Source: Meandrina meandrites (taxonomy: Eukaryota; Cnidaria; Anthozoa; Scleractinia; Meandrinidae). Taken from it: DNA of 64,000 nucleotides. Under the pieces are notes generated by a model. The model worked only from the letters and a program-made list of their open reading frames with translations. It ran no database searches and was not told where the DNA came from. A program made the position numbers and the translations under genes. Positions 1-15,200 of this stretch are shown piece by piece; position 1 is the first letter of the stretch; each line of letters starts with the position of its first letter. Location: contig OY855909.1 in assembly GCA_963693305.1 (NCBI GenBank), forward strand, positions 2,900,001-2,964,000, given 5' to 3'.

Positions 1-246
1 TATCTTGCAAGCACCAGCTTTTCACAGTGCGGGTAAATTATTTGCATTTATAAATATCAGATCGGGTGTCCCAAAAGTGGCCGTCATTTTAGCTGCTGCG
101 TGAGCAAGACCAAAGCATGCGGCCGCTGGCGAAATCCCGCCCGCTACGCAAGCTAAAGAAGTACAAATGCAAGCAAACCAGTAAAGTCTGCAATCTTGGA
201 AATGCACATCAAATGTGCCTGCCCACAATCTATAGATATTAAGTAC

Positions 247-3200
247 CTTGTATTTGGCTAAGAATGGGTGCCGTGTGCCTGTACTCATCATGTCTTCGTC
301 TCGATCAAGCATGCATCGCACAGGTTTACCAACCCTGAAACAAACGTATAGTAACTCAGTCAACTTTCTAAAAATAGTTAAAATTTCTACTGCCAGAACA
401 CGGTGTAAGCCTTACTCGCAACAAACCCTGGCAAGTGAGAGTTCTTTTTAAGATACTGTATAATATCACATTGTTCTAAGAGCACCTTGATCTTAGCATG
501 ACGAAACAAACATCTCTCGTAAAACACGTTACCGCTCTTTACTGCTCAAGAGACGTATGACTGAGAGTCGACCCAAAAACTCCATACTGATGACGTAGCT
601 GTACAGAGATCTGTGGGTGTCTCTGATTGGTTGTTACATGCGCGCGAAAATTCAAAGCTGAACAACAGCCAATCACAGACACTGCATGGATCTCTGTAAA
701 GCTACGTCATCAGAATGGAAGTTTTCGGCTCAGACGTCCTCTCGTGCGCGGGAAGTATTCAGCGCGGAAAGATACTTTATGTCTCTTCACTCACGCTAAC
801 TAGAATTTTGCGAAAATGTTAAAAATTAAACCGCTAAAACAACTTACTTGGCTGCAGCCACAGCCACAACACTGGTGAGGAAGCAGTTACGAGTTTCCTT
901 TCCACCAAATCCACCACCTGAACATGTATAATGAAATCAAGCATTAATGACAAACAACGATTTCCATTTGTACAATCAATGCAGGGCTCAGTGTACTTTG
1001 TTGTTGATACTTCATGTACATCGCAAGTTATCTTGGTGTAATATCTGATCGCATTTTTTAACGTAACAAATTGGCTTAGAAGGATGTCTCACCCATTCTT
1101 TTGGTCCGCACCACTATTCTGTTAGCTGGAACTCCTACAGCTTTGGAAACAAGTTTCTGTGGGTTTGCCAAGAAAAAAAAAAGAATTAATCAAATAGTAA
1201 GTTGGTCAGACAAGGTCAAGCCTTATCCCGCACAGTACCACAATGATTCGATTAAGCGCCTTACTTTTGGTAGCTCAACAGAGGATGCTTAATGGAAAGG
1301 GGCGCTTATTTCTTTTCTTTTTTCGACATAAACATCGGAACAACAGATATTGTTACTCAACAGCTAAAACAATAGGCGTTCACACAGTCATAACACTATT
1401 CGCTTGTTCGGCAGCAATTGTTTGATGTTACGTTCAGGTGAGAAAGAAGAGAACATACATTTAAGGAGGAGCGCTTACTAGGAAGTTCCTTTGAAGGTTA
1501 CCCCGAGCATTTTATATGGTCTACATTGGTAAAGACGTTGTAGTTAGGGTTAGGGTTAGGTTTTCGTACCTGTGTCAATGTTGGATTTTGAGTGGAAACA
1601 AAGAGCTCCATCTCGCCATCTTCTCCTTTAGGAACAGCTATTGTGGCTTGTGTTTCTAAATAGAAGTGTTCCTGTAGAAAAAAATTGTTCCATTTTAATA
1701 TTCTCACCACCTGAATCTTAAATCTTTAAGCCATGCATATTTATGGGATAATTTCTCTAATGATCATTGATCTATGTCTAACCTGTCCTCCGAGTCGCAT
1801 CTCGCCTTCTAACAAGTGATCAGATTCAGCGAAACCAGTTTCCAAGTCTCCTTTCTGGATGCACATTGGTGTAGATTCCAAGAACGACTCGGCTGCTATA
1901 GCTTCCTGTTAACAAATAAAACAGACACTTTTGTAAGTATTAGCAGATGGATCATACTAAACTCTACACCAAACCTTATTTGAAATCCAACTATGTAAGG
2001 GAAATATACCATCTAGAAAAACGATTCAAATTACGTAGATTTACAAATAGAGCGGTTTTTATTTGAGTTTCTCACGTGAAAACACAGCAAATCAGAACCA
2101 TGACGGTGGTTTGGAAATCTGGTCTGAGTTAGCATAGATTTTCACTCTTTTATTTCTCCGTTTTCTCCACAGTTTTAATTTCGATTGAGAAGATATATCA
2201 AACACTCGAGAGAGTGTTTCATCACATTTTCAAACACCTCGAGGTTCATCAAAATTACTCCGCTGCGCGTCGTATTTCCAACTCTCTTCTCGGTGTTTGG
2301 AAATGTGATGAAACTCTCTCGTGTTTGATATATTACGTCAAAAACTAAAACCAAAGTATAAAGTGGCCAATCAAGACAAACGCATACAACCAACAAGAAA
2401 TCAAATCAAATCAAATACACAGTAACCGCTGCCAAGCGCGAGAAAACGCGTGTGATCAAGCCTCGGCTGGTTTTGATTTTGTATCTGATTGGTTGAGCAG
2501 ATGGCGCGAGTTTTTTTAAACCAATCAGAGCACAGTTAAGTAAAAATAGTTCAGTGTATCCGGTGTCAACGTACTTGGTAAAGTTAGTTCCCTACCTCAA
2601 TGGTTAAGATTCTTGGTAAATCCTCGTATGTGACTTTTACCAATTTGGCTGCTCTCTGGGCCTGGGCCTGAGTTTCAGCAACAATGGCGCCAATTACTTG
2701 ACCCACGCATGTCACCTGAAAAACACAGAACAATGCAGAGGGGGAGGGGTGGGTACATGCTTGAAGTCAATCCTACCTACTTCCTATAAAAACAGATTTA
2801 AGATATTGGAGAACCACATAAAAATGTTTGTGGCGCAATAACATTTTATGGCTATTGTATCAAAACGAGAAAATTGCTTCCAAAGCTGCTTCACAGAGGG
2901 ATGTCACATCAAGTGAGATATAAATACAATTTAGCCTAGTTATGAAGGTGTTCGTGTGGTAATATGCAGTCGGCTTCCGGTACAAGATCTAGACCTGAAA
3001 CTGAGAAATTATTATAGGGTGTGGGACAACCGAGAAAATTCGGAATTTCTCAGAACATCCAATTCCGCGCCAAGTATGATAAAGTGTTTTTGCTAGTGTT
3101 TTGAATGGTTTCCGAAGTTTTCTCAGTTGCGAGCTAACTGAATATTTTTAATGGTCACCACAACAAATTTATCGCATAAAGATGAGGTTTTATCAATCTT

Positions 3201-6200
3201 CAAATCCTTCCAATGTATTTCTTTAACACTGTGAGAAGTTAGAAAAATTTTGGATTGTAATAAGTGACCGAATCGTGTTGAGAACTACCGGTACCTTTTC
3301 TGAAGCAAAGACTTCCTCGTCAAATAGCACAGGTCCCGTGGCATTGTGGCCTGGTACATCATCAACACCTACGTATGTCTTTACTCCTGGTAAAAGTAAC
3401 GCCTCACTTGGGTCAACACCCCTGTAACATACAAGAAAACATACGACCAGTTTAACTGCCAATTAATTAAGATAACTTTATCAAATCAATTATTTCAGAC
3501 CCAGTGCGTTTTAAGCTAAGCTTGGTATAATTTATTAAGTTTTGCCAAATACTCGCCACGAAACTTAATGTTATTGAAGAAATTACTCCCATGGATCTTA
3601 AATGACAAAACCATTAAAAACAAATACGTCCCCCGGGGATTATAATATTCAAAAAGATATGGTCTTTGTCGATCCGTTCCTTCTTTTATATTTGGTGCGT
3701 TATTTTTCTAGGTTTTTATTCGCTTTTTGGACTTGAAGGTGTTTATTTCTGTCTGAGCAACTAGCCAATAGAAACGTCTCGGCTCTGTAATGTTCACGCA
3801 CAGTGTATGTCTGCGTCAAACAATAAGTTGTGCACGGTCGCGGACCCTCCAACGTTAATCTTTGAATCTTTGTTCGCTCCTTTGAAGTTCGCTGGGTTTC
3901 ACCCGTGACACATTTCTTTTAATCAAACTAACGTATATACTTGTAACCAGCTTAATTCACTTTGAGTGAGTGTCACAAGACACATGCAACAAATAAAGCT
4001 TGAATAAAACAGACTGTTACTGACACCAACTGTTGTTACTTACAGGATTTTTGCATGAGCACGTTTGCTGAACACTACCCCTACGTAAAGTTCTCCTACG
4101 AAGAAAGAAAAGCAGCTATTTTAACCCTATTGAAGGAAATGTCAATAAATTTGAATATCAAAAATACATCCAAGCTAAGGTTTGACAAATCAAATGAAGG
4201 CTACGGAGCGGCAGTATTTTCACGTGGTACTGTTTATTATGACGTAATGAATATATGAAAGACATGTACGAACTGCGGATAAATGATGAAATGAATGACG
4301 AGGAAAATGATCCTTGCAGCGTGAAAGCAATTTAAGCAATTGCTTTTTTTATGTTGCTTAAATGTGACATATTCGATTCAAGATAAGATAAGATAAGATA
4401 AGATAAGAAAGTTTATTTAAGTGTCAAGAGCCTTATAGCCTGGGAATAGCACCATACTAATTAAAGACACTACTAAAGACTACACTAATACTAATATCAC
4501 TACAATAAAAATATATATAAGTTATATAAAAATGTTATTATATTCTATGATATAGAAAAATCTTAAAATCTTTAACTAAATTGTAAAATTATAACTTGAC
4601 TTGAGATGCATTATGTGCAGCATAGGATGCAGCCCTTACAGCCAGTGTCCATTAAGCGAGTTATATCCCTTTCCTGTAGTCGTTCAAGTTTGCGTGCATC
4701 GCTAGCTCTACAAAAGTTCCACACTAGGTGACAATAAGTAAGGTATGGTAGTACAGCTGACTTGTATAACTGAAGTTTGGTCTCAGTGGGGATTAAGTTC
4801 CTTAGTTGCATTAGTACATCGATTCTCTGACTTGCCTTTGGAAGCTATTAAGCAATACTTTCCTTACTACTTTATTGTATGTTAAGAAGGGTCTTACCAT
4901 GGGCACAACCAAATAATGTTACCTGCATACTTAGGGATGTCATCACAGTACACTGCCTCTCCTGTGGCTTGTTTGGCAGCAGCTAAGTGAGGCAGAGGCC
5001 TACCAACCACGTCTTCTATCGACTGATCATCAGGGACTTCCTGTGGTAATGGAGATAAAAGAATTGCACACGAAGCCACTAAAAGTAGGTGTAACTACTT
5101 TATTACCTTATACAAACTATTTAATTATGTTCATGTGTAGGCCTTAACGTCTTTAACTTAAATATAAATTGGTGAACTTTTGCTTACAGTACCGGAATTT
5201 TCCTTCAACAGCATATGATATAGCCTGCGAACGCAGACGTATTTCCGGCTGTCGCTTGTCTCGGCGGAGACAAGCGACAGCCGGAAATACGTCTGCGTTC
5301 GCAGGCTACATATGATAGTGAAGAGAAAAAGCTATGCTTCCTGTATATGCTTTGAAACGTTTCAAGTGCTTTCGAAACTAGAAATCTATGAATGTTGGAT
5401 TTCAAAAACTGCAAAGTTGCTGGGTTTCAAAAGCGCTACATGTAATATGCTCATACATCCTTCTTTGTAAAATTTTAAGATTTCAAACCAGCATCACACA
5501 ACATTCAATGCATTGGGCTCAAATTTTCTCGGGGTACTGAAGCTACATGTAAAGTAAGGAAAGGGAAAACAAAGTCTGTTGTCAAAGACAAGCACTTTAT
5601 CACTACCTGAAAGGTCTGCGTGCTGTACGTAACATCTCGTTCAAAATGACCTGTTCCACTCAAAAAGCTCTTAGGAATCTCAGCTTGGTGAGCTGCCTGT
5701 AAAGAATCAGAGTTAAGTCTTTTTTATTAGTTTTAATTATACTTTTAATAACAATTCAAAACAGGCTATTAATTAAAATCCATTTGTACATGTGTGTACC
5801 TCTTGGTTACTAAGCTGCAGAGAAACATTCAAATAAAACTTGAAGAAGAAGCTTGTGGCAAGTGATCTTCTGTATTCCACCTGGCCACCTGGTGTCCCGG
5901 GTGCGAGCGGCAGATCTTCAGCTAACAGCTGACAAGCATCTTGAACTATGCTCTCGCTCCACGTTCTGGAATATCAACCAAGTTTATGTTAGTTTATTAG
6001 TTGCTTTTGATTAGTTAATTTGGTTCATCCAAGGCTCTTAAGGCAAGTTGAGGTTGAGTTGTTTGATATAATGCCTAAATTATAAATTTTACTGAACAAG
6101 AAAGATATAACGTTTAATAACAATAATAAACAGAAAAGATTATCTCTTTTAAATTTCCCGTGCGCCGCCATTTTGGAATTTTTGACGTCAGTGCGTTGCC

Positions 6201-9200
6201 CAATTGTTTCACACAAAAGAACCTCTGCTTCCCAACAATAGCAAAAACGCAGTGACGTCATAAAATACAAAATGGCGGCGCGCGGGAAATTTAAAAGCGA
6301 TAATCTCCTCCGTTTGTTAGTATAGTTTAATGTTGTTTCTCCCAATAGTTAAATTTGTAATTTAGGCAGTATTTCTAACAAATTAACGTCAACTTGCCTC
6401 AAGAGCCGAGATTCCCTTCAAAAGATTAACTATTTTCTTTTCTTGTGGTATCAATACACTATTAGCCTGCCAACTTCATGCTTCAGGTGCGACTCTCACG
6501 CACGCAGGTCAAAACTTTGACCTCATGCTTACTTATGAATATATTGACCAATTTCTCACGCCCACCTTGTAAAGCTATTACAGACTTCGCTGACATACTC
6601 TTCAAAAATGCGTAACTAGAAGCAAATTATGCATTGTTCACCTAATGACAGTACTTCCCTTGAATTGCTCAATTTTAGAAGACAAAGTACTGTGAGGTTG
6701 CATTTGCTGAAACACATCCCGGGCTAGGACCTGGAAATGTTTGAAGCGTGTTTGGAAATCTTCAGACGCTTTCCATTATGAAAAGGGTTGCTGTCGAAAA
6801 CCCTGATAAAATTTCTCGCCGAAGCTTCGACTCTGAAAGTCAGCCAGTCTAAGCTAAATCATTCAGTCATTCAGTCAGACAGTCATTTGGTCAGTAAGAA
6901 GACAGACAGGCAGTCAGTTAGCCAGCTGGTCACTTAGTCGGACAGTTAGTTAGACAGTCATTTAGTTGGCATGTGGGACAGTACGTCAGTAAGGCACACA
7001 GAGAGACAGTCATTCATTTATTCAGTCAGTCATTCCGTCACTCACGCAGTCAGACAGTAAAAGAGACAGTCGGTCAGAACAGAAAGACAGTCATACATTC
7101 ACATAGTCAGTCCTTCAGTCAGGCACTCAGTCAGACAGTCATTTGGTTAGTAAGGCCCGGTTCATATGTCGCATTTCTGCCGTGTCGAATTCAATTCAAT
7201 TTAGTGCGCCAGAAATGCGATTGTTGATTCATACGTAGCACTTGTGTCGCACCTAATTTGGATGTTATACTGCAAGTTGTGTTTACTGGCTAGCCGAACT
7301 ATATATCCAAACGCAAGATATGTGTAGTGTTTATTAGATTCAACACGGCAGAAATGCGACGTTTGAATTGGTGGCGCATTTCTGTCGGATAATGCGACAA
7401 GACTAGTCGAACATGCGGCAGAAATCCGACAGCCAATTCAGACGTTGAACTTCTGCCAAATTTAATTTGTTTAATTGAATTTGACACGGCAGAAATGCAA
7501 CGTATGAACCGGGCCTAAGTCAGACAGACTGTCAGTCATTTAGTGGGTAAGTTGGACAGTCAGACAGTCAAACAGTCAGACAGGCAGACAGTCGTTCATT
7601 CAGTCAGTCCCTCCATACCTGCCAGTAAGTCCCTTGATAGTTTTCATGGCCATGACTGTTGTAGGAGCCATGCCTCCAAAACTGAAACTGCAATCCTTGA
7701 TTCGCCATGAGCCAGAGTTTGTTTCCTTTTCCAACAATGCTCTCATGCCCGTGTTCACTATAGCGATATCATCTTCACGCCGTCGAGCTTGCTTGAATGC
7801 GAAAACATATTCATTCTGTAAAAATAAATGAAACACCAATTTTATTAGGGCGATTCACATGGTATGACTTCCTTGCATGCGACAAGCTTACACCATGACT
7901 ACAACATGAATCACATTGTGTAAATCAACCTACCATATCCTTTAGTACAACAAACGTGCACGTGGGTAAATTATGGTCCTAAGTCATGTTGTAGGCCTGA
8001 CATAAGTTTATTTCGAGTACCTTTTCTGTAAATGGAATAGAAATGTCCACTAAAACTTCACTTGGTTGTAAAATTGTCCTTCTGTATCCAGTGTAGAAGT
8101 TCTCATCCAGTTTTACTTTTCTTGTTTTTCCTTCAATAAAAAGATAATTAAAATTCAGAATGTGTGGTTCCAGAAAATATCCATACTCCCCCCACAGAAG
8201 GGATTGGAAATTCCAGGGAGGAGGGGGGGTCTCAAAGACCCAAAAATTTAAAGGAATGTATGAAGCTAAATTGGAATTTCCGGAGGGATGGGGGGCTCAG
8301 AGGGCAAATCCCTTCCGTGGGGGGGTATGGATATTTTCTGGAACCAAACAATAATAAATTACAATGGCCGGCGTAAACTCGCGTTTTGCTAGTGTTTCAG
8401 AATCAAAAATAGCGCAAATAAAAGACGACAGCGAGCCAGAAAACACCAAGAAGGCAACGAACTCTGGCCTAAAAGTTTTTAAAGATAAGTGAAGAAGTCA
8501 TGTTTTGCAAACAAGTGTTTTTCAGTTTGTTTATCAAGATAATTACTGTGATCAATTCGACCTATCGCTAAATAGGCCGCAATTAATCTTCACAACTACC
8601 ATTTGTCTCATTACGAGTATTTTGTAGACTGGTTTGCCTGACAGAACGAATTTCTCACCGATATATTCACACGGCCAGCTCATTAGGAAATTATTTGAGA
8701 ATAACTTTAGCCGGGAAACTTCACACTTCTAGACATTCAGTGCAGTATGGGCACACCATTTGCGGCACTTTTTCCGGCCCCTTTTTTCCGGCCCTATACC
8801 CACCTAGGGTTATGGTTATAATGATGATGATGAATGATTTGCGGCACTTGTAGACCTTTACGGCTATAGTGACGATCTGGTACATGTAGACAAAGACTTA
8901 ACCCTTACAATAATTTATTAGAAGATTCTTAAGGCTATCACATGCAGTTTGTTGTCAAAGACTAACTTTATTACTGAGAGTGAATTATTTTTATGCATTT
9001 TTGCAATTAACAACAAAATACCTCCAGCGGCAGCTAATGTCAGGGTGCACCTTGCCGCCATAAACACTGGATTCAGATCTGATATCGGGCTAGCAGTCAT
9101 TATATTTCCTCCAATGGCCTGAAAGGAATTACTTCTACTGTCATTATGTTTGAAGCACTTAACAAATAGTCAGTGAGAAACGTTTTCTTGGTGAACTTAA

Positions 9201-12200
9201 AAGGATTATTAAAATATTATATTCCAAACACACATGAAAAATTTGAATCTCTTGACGTTAAGTTCCTTTACCTCAGTATAAGGTGTAAATGCAGAGCTGA
9301 CATAGTTTTGAAAAACATTGTTACTAACAATACTCACCCCAACATTTCTAATCTGATGACCAGCAAACCACTTCAGCATGTGAAGTATTGCTGTAAACCA
9401 TCTGGTCTTGTATTCTGCAAAATTTTACAACACAGCCCTCAGACTTATGTCACTTATGGTAAAAAGAAGTCAGTTTTGAATACCCAGTGGTGCCCTGTGG
9501 TGATCAGCATTTTGTAGGGATCACTTTGGTACAAAGAAAAATCCTGGGTGACCCCTGACATGCTAATGGTTAGTGAGTTTGACACGGGATCAAACCATCC
9601 GGGTTCGAGCCCTGGCCGGGGTCATTGTGTTGTGTTCTTGGGCAAAACACTTCACTCTCACAGTGACTCTCTAGATCTTCACCCAGGTGTATGAATGGGT
9701 ACCGGCGAATTTACTGCTGGGGGTAACCCTGCGATGGACTAGCATCCCATCGAGGGGGAGTAGAAATACTCCTAGTCACTTCAAACCAGGATAAGCTCCA
9801 GCCACTAGGTTCAAACACAGACTTGACCTTTTCACCCAAACACTAGCTCTTGCTTATCATTTAACCCAAGTTTTTTAAACTTAACTGTATTGAAAGATTT
9901 TTTTTCTTATTTTTAACAAGGCATATAATTTACCACATTGTACCTGGCATGGAGTGACAAGCCTCGCTAAGAACTTCTTCCAAGGTAGTAAGTGTCACAG
10001 AGGCACCAAACTTGATGCCTTCTGCTGCGTGTTTCACGGCATTCAATTCTGGGATGTGAGTAGGAGCTATCAGGATTGGATAATTTTGATTCTTGAATTT
10101 CATCTCAATTCCTGTCAGACAAGAAATGAATAACTGAAAATAATGCAATGCAAACAAACACAGAAAACAGTGTAAGTTGTGTTTTCCTTGTCAGTGGTAT
10201 TATTTTTAATTATTAGTTCCAGAAAATATTGGTTCCATTCCCCTTTTATATAAGAATTTTTGTGGCTTTGAGCCTTGTCTACCTTATACAAATTATTTTT
10301 GGACCCACCCCTCCCCCCCCCCCCCCCCCCCAAAAAAAAAAGAAGGAAAGAAATTGCTGTGATCTTCAATGGGTCGGATATGGATTTTTTTAACCTGTAA
10401 CTGCAATAGTGTCACATACAATTCACATCAAGATTAAAAGCTAAAGATGCCAATCACGATGCTTACATCTGTGCAAACATGTATTACAAATTGAGGGAGC
10501 TTAGTTATTACTTGTTAATCATGGAATTTTAAAGAGGGTTGTTGCATTATATCACTTCCTTGGGCCACAGGTTAAATTTCGCCTCCAGTTTTAGAGGAAT
10601 GTTTTACTCACCAATTTCAGTGTTACCAATCACAAGTTTAGCTTGTGGATGTTTTGTCTTCAGCTCTAACAATTCTTCCAATGTTGTTGGTCTGATCCAA
10701 GTGACAAGGTCTCCTTTGATATGCAGACTTTTTGGCTTAGAAGCCTCTGGAAGCTAAAAGGATAGTTGAAAATAGGTAATTAAAAAATTGTTATCTCTGT
10801 CAACTTGGTGTCTTGAATTGGAACACAATCATTTGGTTCTCATTTGAACAAAAAGAAAAAGGTTATTAAGTTGCACTCATGTCAAACATGCCTGTTGAGC
10901 TCTAGCTTATCCTAGTTTTAGTAACAAAACTAGCACTGGCCCAGGAAGGAATGCTCGTCCATTGCTTCTTAGCCACTGTACTTCTTGCCCATCCGAGAAT
11001 TTTGTCAGGTTACAAGTTCTAATTGTTTACTGGTACCCATTTGGGAAGAAAGGCACTATGAGTCAGACTACACTGTAAAGTGCCCAAGAACACAACGCAC
11101 AAGCTAAGATCACTCTGACTATGACCAGGGATTGAGCCTCCGAAGTTCAACATGCTAACCAATAGTCAATGCAAGGACCACATCATAATCTGTAAGTCAC
11201 TTACCATCAGTTCAGGTGGGAAGATGACATCCTGTGTTGGGTCATAAGGAGTGAACTCTGAAGACTTGAACAGTTCATTGGAACCCTGACAGATATGTGG
11301 GAGTTAATCATCGTTATAATTATACATTGGTTTATACTTGGGTTCTGGGTTCACTCATACTGCTTGTGCGTTTAAAATTCTATTATACCATATCACATGT
11401 ACATCATTTTGTAATTAAATAATTATGTAATAATCCATTTTATTGTAGGTATGCAATGTGTGCAGAGGGTGAATTGAAGATGTTGGACAATTATTCGAAT
11501 AAGAAGTGATTTTTCTAAACATTTAACTATATCAAAAATTGCGATAAAATATTTCGAAGCGTATTAAGAAAGTTAAAAGTTTGTTAAAAACGACGACGTT
11601 TCGACGTTAGGCTAACGTCATTATCAAGTCAGAATGAAAGTTAACTTTCTTAATATGCTTTGAAATATTTTATCGCAATTTTTTATTAAATAGTTAAATG
11701 GACAATTATTGAAAGTTATGTAGTGCTCCAGATGGGCCCGGCTGTACAAAGCAACTTAAGATTAAGTGGGATTTTGTGCAACTGTTCTCTGTGTCCCAGA
11801 AGATTTTTTCATACCGGCATTGTGTTTGTCTTACTCTTTTATCCACCTTCGGCTGATTTATCAATAATAGCGAGCAAGGAGAACTTTCAGAACGCAGGTT
11901 GCAATGGTTGCAGAAAATCTCACGTAAACTTAAATTGCTTTATGCAAACAGGCCCTGGTCTTGGCCTCAAAAACAGTAAATATTATTGTGCTCTGCAGAA
12001 AAAAATAGACATTTCATACACAATAATCAATACTCACATTTTGAGCAGCATTATGTTCAGTGCTGGTTCCATTTGTTTCAGCACAACAGCCATTCATGCC
12101 TTTACCACAACATTCCTTCAACACAAGAAATCAAGAAAACACCTGTCCAATTATTCACGGGAAAGGTCTCACTACATGAACATACTGCCTTTTAAATAAC

Positions 12201-15200
12201 TATAGCAATGCACCACTAGTTATAACCAATAAAAATACCAGACGTATATCACTTAAAGTAATAACACCGTAAGTGTCACATGCAGTAATATTGAAACCTT
12301 CATTATTAGAATAAATTTTCAACACATCTGATGGATGGGAGTTATTAGACATGTAAGTATGTAAGAAAGAAAAAACTTGATAATTACCTTTGTAAAGGTC
12401 TTAAACCCTTCCAGAATTGGTCGGTAACCAGTACATCGACATAGGTTTCCTGGAAAGCAGATTGCACCAAGAATGTAAACACCACAAACCATACAGCTCT
12501 GATAAAAGCTAATTACTAAAATATACAGGACTTCCTGCACTCCAAGAAAGAGATTTATCAGTCAGTGACACAAATAGCTTGGAACTCCAAACAGTTAGCG
12601 GTCAAACTTATGACCCTCTTAATACTGGTTGCGGGTGCTTTACCACTGACACTGAGCATTGGCAGACTTGCGTCAATTAGCTTAACAAAATCGTGGGTTT
12701 CTCCTTTCCAACAATGTTCATTTCCCTCAGGTGCAGGATAGGGCTAGTCCAATGTTTAGAATTACCTTCAAAAGCACTTTCCATTTCCTTGTGTGTTGGT
12801 AAAGGGTTGTTCCTCAGCAAGGCATACATGGACATCACAATTCCTGGAGTACAAAATCCACACTGGGATCCATGAGATTTAGCAATCCGTTCCTTATAAG
12901 ACACAAAAACAACAGGGCTGGGTGAGTTCCATGAAAATATCATTGCACTATTCCACTAGGCCACCACTCCTCACGTGATTACTGTATTCTAAATATAAAT
13001 ATTATAATTACATATCACATTTCACACAAATAATTATATCACAAATCACACATCTCACATTACATAGTTATACATATCACATATCACACATCACATAGTT
13101 ATACATCACAAATCACACATCAATCACACATTACCAGTAAATAATTACACATATCACATAACGCACATCACACATCATAATTATATCTCACATTACATAG
13201 TTACACATGTCACACATCACACATCACAGATCACACGTTACATAGTTACAGTACCTGTACTGGATGCAGGGCAGTCTTTGTGCTACCGATACCTTCCACT
13301 GTGGTAACAGCCATTCCATCAACTGCACACAATGGCAGCAAACAACCATTTGCAGAAAAATGCCTTTAGTTAGCAGTGTTAAGGTTTGACTTTGTTAAAC
13401 AAATTGGATGGTAACAAGCTGTCGCAGGAGCTTCTTGAAAATAGATATGTCTGGTATAAATATTCAATTCTAGCCACATACATGTACACAGACATTCTTT
13501 TGGCCCACCATGCTATCTTTCCTCTCAAATGTCTGCTTAGGAGGCTTATTCAATACACAAACAAGTACCAGTGCCTAGTTAGTCAGTTTAAATATTTACA
13601 AAACAAAATTGCTGTGACAGCTGTTTTCAAATGCAAGTTAAGGACTGAAAATGGGAAGGGAAATAGGAAATGAGGGAGAGGACTTTGAGATTATGCAGGA
13701 AGTTTATTACAACCTAGTTATTTTTTTTATACCTGGTTAATAAGTAGAAAATTAAATTAAAACACCTTCACTGTCTCTGAATCCCCTCCACCATCCTTAC
13801 TTACCATCCCCTATCATCTGCTATCATCCCCCCCCCCCCCACCCCACCATCTAACTCTCAACCTCCTGATTTGCTGTCCAACCACTTATCCAGTTTGCCA
13901 CATAGGAAACGTTGGGTGAGCCACTATTTTTTAAAAAATATATGACTCCAATCCAAACCCTATATTAATTTTACAGCGTTGAACAACTTTACTCCAAAAC
14001 GGTTATACACAGAAAGGAAAAATACAACACATACCGGTATATAAATGCTAATTTGAATGGGAAAAAACAATTGTTGAAAAACAAAAGGGAAAAACGCCTA
14101 GACCAATGAAAAGCTGAATTAACAATTCCTGTGAAATACATTAAAATTCAAATAACATCCGTCAAATACTTTCGCAATAACAACACCCTAACCATATATA
14201 TATATATATATATATTAATGACCAGTAAATTTTACCAAGGAAAAAATAACCTAGGTTAACAAAAAAAATTAACCTGAATTTAAATTTGACCTGTAACATA
14301 CATTTGGCATAATTTTTTTAAGCTCTGAACGGCTTAGAAATGTTTGGAAATTGTCAATTAAATTACTAACAAAAAAGTTTGCCTGTACATTAATCTAATA
14401 CCGTAAAATTCTGGTAATAAGCCCTGGGCTTAAACAACTTCATAAGGGGTTTTGGGTGGGCTTATAAACAGAGGGCTGATATATTTGGGGGGCTTATAAG
14501 CCTAAAGCGGAATAAAAAACATTTTGAAACGAGCCACGGCAGTGTTGATCGAAATATGTTTTTAAGTTAAAAAGTCATAATAAAACAACTTTTAGCCCTG
14601 TTCAGTACTGACATAGAGCAGAGGGGGGTGGGGGGGCTTATAACTGGATGTATTTTTTTGTTTCCAGGTAGATGGGCCTATAACCAGGGGGCTTATAACT
14701 AGAATTTTACAGTATACTAGTAGACTGCTCAAACAAAATTTAAAATTCTAAAAGGATACTTGATTATTTTATTTTCATGATCATACTTGGAGATCATAAC
14801 AGTACATGCTCCACAGCCACCTTCACTACAACCAAGCTTGGTGCCTGTTAAACCCACTGAATAGCTGTTAAGGCATTTTCTACATTAAAAGATTCCCATT
14901 AACAATTTTCAATACATTACCTAGTTTCCAGTATAAGTGGGTGGGGACAGGAGGGCAGGAGTCCAGGAAAAAAGGGGCGGGAGGCGGGAGGCAGCTGGAG
15001 AAGAGGGGATGGGAAGCAGAAGTCCCAAGCAGGGACTGGGAGAAATTGAGAAAAATTCACAACATTTTGTTATATTTTGCAATGAAAATGGGCCAAAGAG
15101 GAGGAAACCAATAGGGAAAGGGCAGGAAGCAGGAGTAAAAGATATGGGAAGCAGGCGATTCAGACCCCCCCCCCCCCCCCCCCCCCACATAAATATAACA

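Larger units (their letters stand above)
247..5040 (-). other. XDH: XDH exons 17-25: start of molybdopterin domain
   Basis: Exons 4923-5040, 4044-4095, 3295-3421, 2596-2715, 1783-1905, 1570-1671, 1093-1156, 848-917 and 247-334. The 52-nt exon 18 ([18 protein letters not shown] after joining) is easily missed, but it is needed to keep phase. [11 protein letters not shown] carries the glutamate region lining the purine pocket in known XDHs; GGGFGGKE is the Mo-cofactor loop. Bases 1-246 hold no XDH-like exon and are read as intron. Confidence 0.9.
5607..12115 (-). other. XDH: XDH exons 7-16: linker, FAD domain and hinge to Mo domain
   Basis: Exons 12038-12115, 11205-11285, 10612-10753, 9944-10111, 9338-9414, 9022-9118, 8021-8130, 7619-7815, 5800-5965 and 5607-5696. 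The cysteine-rich linker ([10 protein letters not shown]) matches the linker of animal XDH. FAD-binding motifs are [14 protein letters not shown] and [20 protein letters not shown], followed by [12 protein letters not shown] and [15 protein letters not shown]. Phases agree throughout; the segment ends at codon 570. Confidence 0.92.

Noticed and set aside
1..246. Next XDH exon in the first bases
   Set aside because: The frame after the exon 25 donor gives no XDH-like sequence; the following exon must lie outside the window.
4055..4258. Plus-strand ORF of 67 codons
   Set aside because: It is the antisense of XDH exon 18 running into a repeat.
4611..4811. Reverse-transcriptase-like ORF as a host gene
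   Set aside because: Truncated LINE remnant with a microsatellite tail; no start or upstream domains.
6973..7227. SQSF/SQSV-rich open frame
   Set aside because: It is the translation of the GTCA tract and an inserted element; no gene signal.
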